Positions 17,202 through 25,133 of a stretch of 61,543 nucleotides of DNA are shown in pieces. The stretch is from Nitrospirota bacterium (lineage in GTDB: Bacteria > Nitrospirota > UBA9217): the NCBI GenBank assembly GCA_029858565.1, contig JAOUEV010000013.1:1-61543 (forward strand), in the 5' to 3' direction. Positions within the stretch are counted from its first letter, which is position 1, and the number at the start of each line of letters is the position of its first letter. The position numbers were made by a program, and so were the translations under genes. The notes under the pieces are model-generated. The model was not told where the DNA came from. It did not search any database and saw only the letters and a list, made by a program, of their open reading frames with translations.

Positions 17202-18476
17202 TTACGTAAGCTCCTCAGGAGCCTCTAAAGCGTTCAAGCTAAGGCCCTCTATCTCCTGTAAGGTTTTCCCCGCAATGCCCTGCAAGTCGCCGTACATACC
17301 GACGGTTGACTGCATTACTCTACCAATTTGTTCTTCACGCTTTGCCCACTGTTTTGTGATCGCCTTCTTCTCTTTATCAAGATCTTCTTGCATGGATGAA
17401 AACGCTTCCACAATAGCCTGGACTCGCTGACGGAACCGCGGCCCGGTGAGGTATTGATAGACCATCTCAGTCTTTGTCTGCTGGCCTTCAGTAGCTTTTC
17501 TTGCCGCAGCTACTTCGATAAGAGTCTGACGCAAAGTTATCGCCACGGGTAGTGCGGTTTTCGGAGGAGTAACCCATACGCCGTCAACCAGATCAAAAGA
17601 GGCTACGTCCTTCGGCAGTACCTGGCTGACAATCACCGCCATTTCTGCCTTCGCTGTCCGTTGGTCCTCTCGGAGCTTCGGAAGCCAGGTATCGCTCCAA
17701 TTTTTGGTTCGCTTTGATTCCCACAGAATCGTTCCGCACACCTGTCCAAGCGGTCCTACAACACGCTGCAATATATCGCCACCATGCTCTCCCTTGGGTA
17801 CCGGCTCAATGACATCCCGGGGGAATTTAGCCCGAAGCAGTCCTTCAAGCTCCAATTCCTGGACTTCCCCCTGGAGCTGCTGAGACCCTTGCTCTGCTCG
17901 CCGCTTAAGGTCTTCGATCTGTTTTTGCATAGAAGTGATGGTTTGCTCTTTTTCCATCACTTTCAGCTTCATCTGTTCTTCCGTTTCCTTGCGTGCCTGA
18001 TCACGGGTAGCAGTTAATCCCTCCTGGACACGCTTCTCAACGGTCAGCTCCATTTCTCTCTTGGCATCATCAAGCTCGCGCTGTTTGCGGATAAGATCAG
18101 CCTGAGCCTTCTGAGCCTCTCCAAGCTTTTCATTCTGTTGTTTAAGGATATCTTGAAGGTCGCAAACTTCCTTGTTCTTCTGCTCAAGGTCATTGCCTAT
18201 CGCAAGTTTTGCTTTTTTCGCCTCCTCTGAGGCGATCTTTATGCGTTCTTGCTTCAGTCTTTCCGCGATTTGGTCGTCAATGCTTTCCCTTGCCTTAGAA
18301 AGGGCTTCTTCTTTTTCACGAAGAGAAGACTCTCGTTTTTCAATGTCCGCATCCTTTTTAGCCAAGCGCTGCTCAAAATCCCGTCGAGTTGACTCGATCA
18401 ACGGAGCCGCAAGCGATTCGGTCAGCTTAATCTCAGCATTACACTTCGGACATTTGATTGTAGGTTCGGTACTCAT
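17202..18476 (-). CDS. DUF2130 protein with zinc motif, coiled coil and nuclease-like core
   Basis: The start at 18476 is set by GGGAG upstream. The product of about 424 residues begins with a CPKC zinc-ribbon half (only one Cys pair is visible), followed by a long Glu/Lys/Gln-rich coiled coil (about 25-215). The DUF2130 core follows, with GDILQRVVGP and ILWESKRTKNWSDTWLPKLREDQR. The D...ExK spacing there resembles a PD-(D/E)XK nuclease; this is an inference. The tail is again helical. DUF2130 proteins have no established function. Its position between a GHKL ATPase and SIR2, all on one strand with short gaps, argues for a shared defence task. Confidence 0.75.
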   Translation of the reverse strand: MSTEPTIKCPKCNAEIKLTESLAAPLIESTRRDFEQRLAKKDADIEKRESSLREKEEALSKARESIDDQIAERLKQERIKIASEEAKKAKLAIGNDLEQKNKEVCDLQDILKQQNEKLGEAQKAQADLIRKQRELDDAKREMELTVEKRVQEGLTATRDQARKETEEQMKLKVMEKEQTITSMQKQIEDLKRRAEQGSQQLQGEVQELELEGLLRAKFPRDVIEPVPKGEHGGDILQRVVGPLGQVCGTILWESKRTKNWSDTWLPKLREDQRTAKAEMAVIVSQVLPKDVASFDLVDGVWVTPPKTALPVAITLRQTLIEVAAARKATEGQQTKTEMVYQYLTGPRFRQRVQAIVEAFSSMQEDLDKEKKAITKQWAKREEQIGRVMQSTVGMYGDLQGIAGKTLQEIEGLSLNALEAPEELT

Positions 18477-18506
18477 ATTCTGCTCCCTAAACACACGACA
18501 ACATGC

Positions 18507-20264
18507 TTAACTTCTTTTCAGTTCCTGAATGAGCCAATCAAGTTGTTTCCGAGCGCCGCTCAGAATATCGTTGTACGTCACAATTTCAACGCCGGGCTCT
18601 TTGTATTGAGCGGATACTGTTGCCCCCTTTGTCCCTCCAATGATAAGGACATCGATCTGAGAGCTTATATGCGCTGATATCTCATGACGATATTTTGTCG
18701 CTTGCTGGTAGTCATTCAGCCCGATTTCATGTGATGGGCGTTTGAATTCTATAAGAAGATGCCTACTCAGCACATTGTTGACGAGAAGGAGATCTGGACG
18801 GTCTGACGGATCGCTCCCTTTGTATTTCTGACCGAGATACTCATCAACAACACGTCTGAGTGTTTTATTCGACGACATGAGGCTATACTCCGTCCCTATC
18901 ATCCAGAGACTGTTCTCGACGGCTTTATGCACCTGGTTTTCAAGCGTTGCTGGATCAGCAATTAATGCATCGACATAGTCGAGAAAATTAAGGCGCTGCG
19001 AAAGCTGTCTACTCATGATTGCCGTTTCCAATAATCCAAACTCTTCTAGCGCCGCAGCAAGGTGGGCCACATCCGTGTGACTAGCCTCGTCGATGTTTTC
19101 CAAGACAGCTCGGTACTCATCTCGCTCCATTGCATCGAGAACAACCGACACTATGGGTTCAACCCGATCTTCGCTCTCATTGTAAAACTTCTGAAGGATC
19201 CTCTTTATTGCTCGATCTGCGAACTCGCGCTTGTATTCAGGCAGAGCTTCAAGTCTCTTTTGGATTTTCTGCTTTAACCTGGCTTGAGCCAGGTGTATTT
19301 CCTGTCCGTAAACTTTCTTAACTTCGGCTCGCAGATGAGGAACTACCCATTCCTTAACAACATCAAAACCCTTGCTATTGTCAACAATAGCTGCCCAATC
19401 AGCTGTTATGTCGTTGGCCAATCCGTCGACTTCAATTTCGCCGTAAATCTTCCCGAGCAGCTTAGCAGGGAAATCGTCGGATTTATCCAGCCCAAAAAAG
19501 CGAGGTTTGCCAATCGACTTACCAGCTACGCGTACCACAATACCGGATCTCTTAATTTGCTTCCTGCCATCTGACACTGTAAAGCGAAGCTTAACAGGGC
19601 CGATACCGGGCAGGGTCACTTCATGCGTTATGGTCGGCCCAGACAAGTCCTCGATGTCCAGGGGCTTTTTATTCACTCGAATTGCAAAATCCGTCTCTCT
19701 GCCATAGTCATGAATTAATAATTCCCTGAATTTTTCCGGCATAGGGAAATTTAGTGCCTGATTCAGGTGAGAAAGTGTAATCACAGTACCGCAAAGATCA
19801 GCATTGCAGGGCGTCGAGATAACATCAATAGGAACGCGTTCTATGTCTTTGCCTGCCTCGATTAGCTTCTTTTTGTCAATGGTAATTGTCGTTGTATTAC
19901 CTCGTGCATTTGTTTGAAGCGACATCAGTTCTGCGGCCATAAGACCTGCAAATTTACCAATACCCTTACGCCCTTTAACAAGACGGTTTTTCCCTGACGT
20001 TCGATCACCTTTGCGGCTCCGACGGTCATTCGCGACAAAAAGATACTCCGCCCGCACTTCGCGCTCCGTCATACCAGTCCCGTTGTCCATAATAACAATA
20101 GGATCAGATGTATTCGGCGCCGGTAATGTAATCGATACCTCCGTGGCATCTGCGTCCCAGGCATTGTCTACCAGCTCCTTCAAAGCATCTTCAGTGGAAG
20201 AGTATGTTTCTCCCAGCAAGGATGCTAATCGCGAGTCAACTTGGAAGTGAGCCGCTTTCGTCAT
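18507..20264 (-). CDS. MORC-like GHKL ATPase fused to a PD-(D/E)XK nuclease
   Basis: The 585-residue product has a Bergerat-fold ATPase: N-box ELVDNAWDADA (about 30-40, Asn34), DNGTGM (60-65) and the lid GRKGIGKFAGL (98-108). The middle region (200-450) carries a transducer-like domain and helices. The C-terminus has RPDLLLVNNVLSRHLLIEFKRP (about 507-528), a D...ExK nuclease core. GHKL proteins of this MORC/MutL-like type are known from bacterial restriction neighbourhoods, often with SNF2 helicases, as here (the SNF2 gene ends 11 bases upstream). ATP-driven dimerisation on DNA coupled to cutting is the likely mode. Confidence 0.82.
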   Translation of the reverse strand: MTKAAHFQVDSRLASLLGETYSSTEDALKELVDNAWDADATEVSITLPAPNTSDPIVIMDNGTGMTEREVRAEYLFVANDRRSRKGDRTSGKNRLVKGRKGIGKFAGLMAAELMSLQTNARGNTTTITIDKKKLIEAGKDIERVPIDVISTPCNADLCGTVITLSHLNQALNFPMPEKFRELLIHDYGRETDFAIRVNKKPLDIEDLSGPTITHEVTLPGIGPVKLRFTVSDGRKQIKRSGIVVRVAGKSIGKPRFFGLDKSDDFPAKLLGKIYGEIEVDGLANDITADWAAIVDNSKGFDVVKEWVVPHLRAEVKKVYGQEIHLAQARLKQKIQKRLEALPEYKREFADRAIKRILQKFYNESEDRVEPIVSVVLDAMERDEYRAVLENIDEASHTDVAHLAAALEEFGLLETAIMSRQLSQRLNFLDYVDALIADPATLENQVHKAVENSLWMIGTEYSLMSSNKTLRRVVDEYLGQKYKGSDPSDRPDLLLVNNVLSRHLLIEFKRPSHEIGLNDYQQATKYRHEISAHISSQIDVLIIGGTKGATVSAQYKEPGVEIVTYNDILSGARKQLDWLIQELKRS

Positions 20265-20275
20265 ACGTTTTTACC

Positions 20276-23122
20276 TCAATTGAGTGTCCAGCGAAGACTG
20301 AACAGGTTTGCAGCCGATATAGTCTGGTTCAACTTTCCCTCTATCTCACCGATAAGTTTTTCTCTCTGGCGGTCAATCTCGTCCTGAGCTTCGAACAGCG
20401 ATTTCCTCTTCTGACTGCGTTGATGTTCAAGCGCCTTGATCTGTTTTTGCCCAACAAGCTTGTCCTCTAAGGTAAGCGCCGCCGTCGTTGCACGTCTGGT
20501 TTCCTTGATCTGTCGATCAATATCCTTTATCTCCCGCTCCAGCCCCACTTTGAGATCGTCCGCCCACCCGTCAAGCTTATCTGCTTCAACTTCAAAGAAT
20601 CGGGCATTTCTTTCAGATATGGTTTTCTGGATGGAGTTTTGCCTCGAGGCGATAATCGCTTGTAGTTTGTCATTATCAGGCATATATGTCAACAGGGGAA
20701 TGGCCTTTGCCGGCAAGGATAGTAGCCTTTGCGCCAGGTCCTCCTCCATAGTCTGTCCGTCATCAGTAATCGCCGCGCAGAGGATATGATCTTCTGCCTG
20801 ATCGAGTGATTCCACGGTAAAGAGCCTAAGAAGTAGTTCACCGCTGCGCCCAATATAGGGTTCCAGCATGCTAACCTTGCCCTCATGGCCCTTATAGTCA
20901 AAGGTGATCTCTGCTGCCTGCAGAATCCGGCTCTTTGCGCGTTCGAGGACCCCCGATGCGAGCGGATGAGTCAGACGGTACAGATGTGCCTCACCAGAGC
21001 GACGCGGTAGTTCATAGAGACCAAGGGGAATATCGTCGCCAAAAGGACTGGCCTTCAGCTGAAATGTCGACTCATCCAGGAACTCTGCATGATCCCGCAA
21101 CTCATAACGCGTAATCTGCATCAGCAGCCGCTCATAGCGGTTTAGATATTGCCTTGAGTTTTCATCGCTTACCCTAAGCTTTTCCCGCACCTCATCGTCG
21201 AAGTTTTCAAGCAGCTGTCTCCGAGTACGCGTCATCGCATCGTCGATCTGGAGGTTGAGCTCAAGCTGTAACTGGTCAAACGATGCCTTGATTTCCTCAG
21301 GAGTGCGACAGCGTTGATAGATGTCGGCGATTCTCTTTTCAAAGTCCACGCCGGATTCGATAGCCCCCAGGACCTCATCGCTTGCGCCGAACACGCCCTC
21401 GAAAAGCATGAACTTCTCGGAAAGGAGCTGGAACACCCGAAGATCAGCCTCGTTGTTCCGATTCAGAAAATTTACGACAACAACGTCGTGTTTCTGACCG
21501 TACCGGTGGCAGCGTCCGATGCGCTGCTCAATGCGCTGAGGATTCCAAGGCAGGTCATAGTTCACCACAAGGGAGCAGAACTGAAGGTTGATGCCCTCGG
21601 CGCCGGCTTCCGTGGCGATCATGATCCGCCCCTTTTCCCTGAAGTAATCAACCAGCGCCGACCGCATGTCCGCTGTGCGGGAGCCTGTGATTCGATCCGT
21701 TCCTTCGTGCTCCTTGAACCAGTCCTTGTAGATCTGGCGTGAACTGTCGTCGGTATTCGTCCCATTGAATAGAACGATACCTTCGCTCCAGGGGCTTTCT
21801 GCAAGTACGCGCAATAGGTAGGACTGGGTACGGCGGGATTCAGTGAAGATGATCGCCTTTTCCTCGGCACCGATCTCACGCGCCTTGGCAAAAGCGATTT
21901 CTAAAGCCTTAAGAAGCGCTCTTCCCTTTGCATTGTACTGGATAGATATTGCGAGCTGCCTAAAGCTTTCGAGATCTTTGATCTCGCGATCGATCGCTGC
22001 CAGATTTTCGGCAGACAATGGCGCATCTTGCTCTCCATCAGTCCATTCATCCGCTGTCTCACCAAGGGCTTCATACTCCTTGTCGAGTTCATCCGCCAAT
22101 GGCTCTTCCGGTTCCTGTTTTTTGAGGCGAAGGTGGAGACGCTTGCTCAGGGTTTCGAGCGAGCCAGCTATTGCAAATGATGAAGACGCGAGTATTTTGC
22201 GGAGGACCAGGGTCATAAGTGACCGCTGGCTCGTAGGCAAAGCCTGCAGATTGTCGCGACGGAGATAATCGGATACCAGATTATACAACCGATCTTCGCT
22301 CTCCTCAGGCGTAAAGGGCTGAACGATTGAATACCGTTGTGTAAACCGCACGTAGGGTAAGACTTGCCGTCGAAGGGTTCTATGGCAAATCGGCTTAAGC
22401 CTGGCCTTAAGTGCTGTGAACGTATTTTTATCACTCAAGTCAGAATACTGCTCCTTGAAACTCTTCAAATCGCCAAAAGTATGCTCATCGATGAATCCAA
22501 CCAGGCCATAGAGCTCCAGAAGTGAATTCTGAAGCGGCGTGGCTGTCAGTAGAAGCTTGGGTGCCTGCTTCAGCGCCTGCTTTAACGTATTAGCGATTAC
22601 ATTAGATGGCTTATAGACATTCCGCAAGCGGTGGGCTTCATCGATCACCACAAGATCCCAGGGAATGGCGTTCACATCCGCAGCTTTGCTCCGCGCAAAT
22701 TGATAGGAACAGATGACAAGCTTGCCTGACTCGAAGGGTCGGAAGTTGCCGTTCTTTATCGATTCGTTGAAGGACTTGCTTTCAAGGATGACGGACGGGA
22801 GGAAAAACTTCTCTTGAAGTTCCTGGTGCCATTGTTTGCGGAGGTTGGCTGGAGTGATTATGAGGATGCGCCGATGTCGTTCCGCCCAATGTTGGGAGAT
22901 GACCAGGCCCGCTTCGATGGTCTTTCCCAGGCCCACCTCGTCTGCCAGTATGCCACCTCGGGAAAGAGGGGACCGGAAAGCAAAGAGCGCAGCATCTACC
23001 TGGTGGGGATTGAGGTCGACCTGAGCATCAACCAAGGCGCCTGCAAGCTTCTCGATATTGTCAGAAGCGCAGCGTTTCGTCAGCTCGTACGCATAGTATT
23101 TGGCATGATAATCTGTGAGCAT
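20276..23122 (-). CDS. SNF2-family DNA translocase, first gene of the defence operon
   Basis: The protein of about 948 residues is a SWI2/SNF2 ATPase related to RapA/DISARM-type helicases. Visible motifs are LADEVGLGKTIEAG (I), VVIDEAHRLRN (II), LLTATPLQNS (III), ATEAGAEGINLQFC and IEQRIGRCHRYGQ (VI). The last 250 residues are largely coiled coil. The ATG at 23122 fits the family start better than the TTG at 23149, but no good ribosome binding site precedes it. It is first in the nine-gene operon and is expected to translocate on double-stranded DNA, perhaps loading the downstream ATPases and nucleases. No methyltransferase is fused. Confidence 0.85.
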   Translation of the reverse strand: MLTDYHAKYYAYELTKRCASDNIEKLAGALVDAQVDLNPHQVDAALFAFRSPLSRGGILADEVGLGKTIEAGLVISQHWAERHRRILIITPANLRKQWHQELQEKFFLPSVILESKSFNESIKNGNFRPFESGKLVICSYQFARSKAADVNAIPWDLVVIDEAHRLRNVYKPSNVIANTLKQALKQAPKLLLTATPLQNSLLELYGLVGFIDEHTFGDLKSFKEQYSDLSDKNTFTALKARLKPICHRTLRRQVLPYVRFTQRYSIVQPFTPEESEDRLYNLVSDYLRRDNLQALPTSQRSLMTLVLRKILASSSFAIAGSLETLSKRLHLRLKKQEPEEPLADELDKEYEALGETADEWTDGEQDAPLSAENLAAIDREIKDLESFRQLAISIQYNAKGRALLKALEIAFAKAREIGAEEKAIIFTESRRTQSYLLRVLAESPWSEGIVLFNGTNTDDSSRQIYKDWFKEHEGTDRITGSRTADMRSALVDYFREKGRIMIATEAGAEGINLQFCSLVVNYDLPWNPQRIEQRIGRCHRYGQKHDVVVVNFLNRNNEADLRVFQLLSEKFMLFEGVFGASDEVLGAIESGVDFEKRIADIYQRCRTPEEIKASFDQLQLELNLQIDDAMTRTRRQLLENFDDEVREKLRVSDENSRQYLNRYERLLMQITRYELRDHAEFLDESTFQLKASPFGDDIPLGLYELPRRSGEAHLYRLTHPLASGVLERAKSRILQAAEITFDYKGHEGKVSMLEPYIGRSGELLLRLFTVESLDQAEDHILCAAITDDGQTMEEDLAQRLLSLPAKAIPLLTYMPDNDKLQAIIASRQNSIQKTISERNARFFEVEADKLDGWADDLKVGLEREIKDIDRQIKETRRATTAALTLEDKLVGQKQIKALEHQRSQKRKSLFEAQDEIDRQREKLIGEIEGKLNQTISAANLFSLRWTLN

Positions 23123-23149
23123 TCCTAATATATTGCAAAGAACGGTCAA

Positions 23150-23412
23150 TTTTGATTCGTACGTAAGCCATAGAATATATTAAATATTGTCTTTCTTCAA
23201 GCAATAAATTTGGCTCAACAAATAACGTCAATACTTTGCTGGCCGGAGCGTATTTTGTTAGGCAGGCTTCAATTGACTTGCAGATGAGCTAGAGCGAATG
23301 GCAGCACATGGTCCGGCTAGAGCAGGAAAACGGCTTCTGTGAACGCACAGGGGGTTTTTTTCAGGGATCAGGATACTTAGAAACGTCAGTGATTATCTCT
23401 GCCGTGCGGCCT
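23150..23412. other. Intergenic leader of the defence operon
   Basis: This stretch holds no credible gene. It must contain the promoter of the SNF2-led operon unless transcription comes from the two small genes upstream on the same strand. A short inverted repeat CTGTG/CACAG near 23335-23348 is followed by GGGG and seven T on the plus strand, but its stem is weak. No clear sigma-70 promoter was found. Confidence 0.35.
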
Positions 23413-23721
23413 TCACCATTCTTTAATCCTGATTAATGGCGCAAACCGATAGAATGGCGCGATAAAGCCGATTGTTAGTCCGAAAACAGCTCCGACCTTA
23501 TGAATGCCGATGATTGGTATTTGAAAACCGAAAAGCGCAAGCCCCACAGATATCGGCTTGCAGAACATCCAGCTTATCACCAGTCCCAGAATATAGCCAA
23601 GCATTGCATTCAGAAAAACACTAGCGCAAAAAAACAATATGTTCAATATCCAGGTCAGTGTTACACGAGATAAGCTGATGGGATTGAAGAGACGCTTCAA
23701 CCCTTCATGATAGACTGTCAT
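23413..23721 (-). CDS. Small membrane protein, unknown
   Basis: The 102-residue product is strongly hydrophobic, with probable membrane segments at about 20-40, 42-62 and 66-90 (ILNILFFCASVFLNAML, YILGLVISWMFC and a glycine-rich third segment). No known family is recognised. It lies 21 bases after the 87-residue gene and upstream of the defence operon on the same strand. It could be an effector or a membrane partner of the system, or simply island cargo. Its small size and membrane character resemble many defence or toxin subunits, but nothing more can be shown. Confidence 0.5.
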   Translation of the reverse strand: MTVYHEGLKRLFNPISLSRVTLTWILNILFFCASVFLNAMLGYILGLVISWMFCKPISVGLALFGFQIPIIGIHKVGAVFGLTIGFIAPFYRFAPLIRIKEW

Positions 23722-23742
23722 ATGTATTTGCCCGTTGTGCCC

Positions 23743-23982
23743 TTAAGCCCGATCATTAACTCCGCTAGCCGTTTCGATGCTTTTAATAAAACGAATCACG
23801 AACTGATGAAAAGGCAAGCCTTCAATCGCGCCGATCTTTCCTGTAATCTTAGCTACATATTTATCACGATCCGCCCTGACACTCGCGATCACATCGCCAT
23901 AGTTGATAGAAAGGCTCATATTTGCCGAGGGATCAATGGAAATGCCGGCCTTCCCGGTTTCAGTCTTTGCCTTGCGAGACAT
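23743..23982 (-). CDS. Small hypothetical protein beside the XRE regulator
   Basis: The start at 23982 has AAGGAG 7 bases upstream (better than 24006). The product of about 79 residues begins MSRKAKTETGKAG and has no recognised domain, membrane segment or Cys motif. It is transcribed divergently from the XRE-family regulator, with a palindrome in between, so it is a likely target of that regulator. It is followed by the small membrane-protein gene. Confidence 0.5.
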   Translation of the reverse strand: MSRKAKTETGKAGISIDPSANMSLSINYGDVIASVRADRDKYVAKITGKIGAIEGLPFHQFVIRFIKSIETASGVNDRA

Positions 23983-24065
23983 TGTAAATCTCCTTCCACA
24001 GGTCATTTATTTAGCGGATTCTAAAGCTTGGCGGTTCGAAGGTACGCGCCTAAGTCTACATTATA

Positions 24066-24079
24066 TGACGAATTTGTCA
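24066..24079. promoter_or_regulatory. Candidate operator between divergent genes
   Basis: TGACGAATTTGTCA is a near-perfect palindrome (one mismatched pair). It overlaps the TTGTCA hexamer of a possible plus-strand promoter (TTGTCA, 16-nt spacer, TATGTT at 24096-24101) for the XRE gene. Autoregulation is the simplest reading. Confidence 0.5.
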
Positions 24080-24149
24080 ATAATTATCTACTCCCTATGT
24101 TGTGTTAAAAATCTCCCTGAAAGTCGAAGATAACAACTAGGGAGGTTGC

Positions 24150-24473
24150 ATGAAGACAACGGCAAAAAGATTACTGGGAGCAAGAATCAAGGAAATACGG
24201 AAGCTGAAGGGTTTTTCTCAGGACAAACTTGCGGAGAAAATCGATATCGACACCAAGCATCTTAGCCGCATCGAGGTAGGCGGCAGCTATCCTTCCCTGG
24301 ATACTCTTGATCGGATTGCCAAAGCCTTGGGCGTCGATATGAAGGATTTCTTTGAGGTGGTCGAGGAATCGAAAAAAGCTGATCTCGTTCGATCAGCAGT
24401 AAACCTCATAAAAGAGGCAGACGAGGCTAAGTTGAAGCTCCTCATCAAGATCGCACGTGCGATAGTTCGCTAA
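24150..24473 (+). CDS. XRE-family transcriptional regulator
   Basis: The 107-residue product has an N-terminal Cro/C1-type helix-turn-helix (about residues 8-65; IKEIRKLKGFSQDKLAEKIDI then HLSRIEVGGSYPSLDTLDRIAKAL). The C-terminal 40 residues are a helix that probably dimerises. GGGAGG lies 4 bases before the ATG. It is the only plus-strand gene in the island and sits between the defence operon and the recombinase operon, so it could control either or both. A palindrome at 24066-24079 is the likely operator. Small XRE proteins of this kind commonly repress defence genes in new hosts. Confidence 0.8.
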   Translation: MKTTAKRLLGARIKEIRKLKGFSQDKLAEKIDIDTKHLSRIEVGGSYPSLDTLDRIAKALGVDMKDFFEVVEESKKADLVRSAVNLIKEADEAKLKLLIKIARAIVR

Positions 24474-24659
24474 TTGCAAGTTGCATTTATAATTCAATAA
24501 TCAGGTCAAATACAGATTACCCCTCGTTTATAAAGATCATCAAGGATTTCTCGATCAAGTTCGATTGTCCAACGGACATATTTACCAATGTGCAAATAAA
24601 CAGATCAAGATTATTGATATTACTATATTTATCAGAATGATTGAACCCTAACGCCTCGC

Positions 24660-25133
24660 TCATTTATCGAGTCCCTTTTTTCCATATATAATTCTTATTT
24701 TGCGTTTTGCAATATCCAGTTCTCCTCGGAGAACTTTGACTTCATGGTCGAGAGCATCACGGCAAGCGATGACTTCTTTTATTCTTTGACGCTCATTATC
24801 AAGCCGCTGCTCAGTTCTCAACAACCTTTTTGCAAGGTCATCGTTTTGACGCAGCAATTCATTAAATCTGTTTTCATCATAGACAATACTGCTTCGCAGA
24901 GACGATACCAGTATCTCCTTTGCACCAATACCAAACCGTTTAAGCAGAAATTCTTTTACATGCTGCTTACAAAACGTGGACGCAGCTAAACCAGATGTTT
25001 CTGCGATTCTCGACCGAGTGATAATACGACCTTCCGTCTTTAATAAAGAGACAGCAGCTTCTATTTTCTTATAAGTTTTCTCTCTATGGGCTTGCTGTAC
25101 CTCTTGGAGTTTCAGTGGTATTTTCCTAGGCAT
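24660..25133 (-). CDS. TnpC-like coiled-coil protein (DUF6262 type)
   Basis: The start at 25133 overlaps the stop of the preceding recombinase gene and has GGGAGG upstream. The product of about 157 residues has an N-terminal helical, HTH-like part (about 15-75; IEAAVSLLKTEGRIITRSRIAETSGLAASTFCK) and a long coiled coil (about 85-150). In Tn554, TnpC is a small third protein that affects transposition efficiency and orientation; this protein matches in size class, coiled coil and position after the recombinases. DNA binding is inferred. It is the last gene of the five-gene recombinase operon. Confidence 0.7.
   Translation of the reverse strand: MPRKIPLKLQEVQQAHREKTYKKIEAAVSLLKTEGRIITRSRIAETSGLAASTFCKQHVKEFLLKRFGIGAKEILVSSLRSSIVYDENRFNELLRQNDDLAKRLLRTEQRLDNERQRIKEVIACRDALDHEVKVLRGELDIAKRKIRIIYGKKGLDK

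Noticed and set aside
8587-23122. A DISARM, BREX, Zorya or Druantia system.
   Set aside because: Their defining genes (DrmB, PglZ, BrxC, MotAB-like ZorAB, DruE) are absent; only the SNF2, HerA, SIR2 and type III Mod/Res parts are found.
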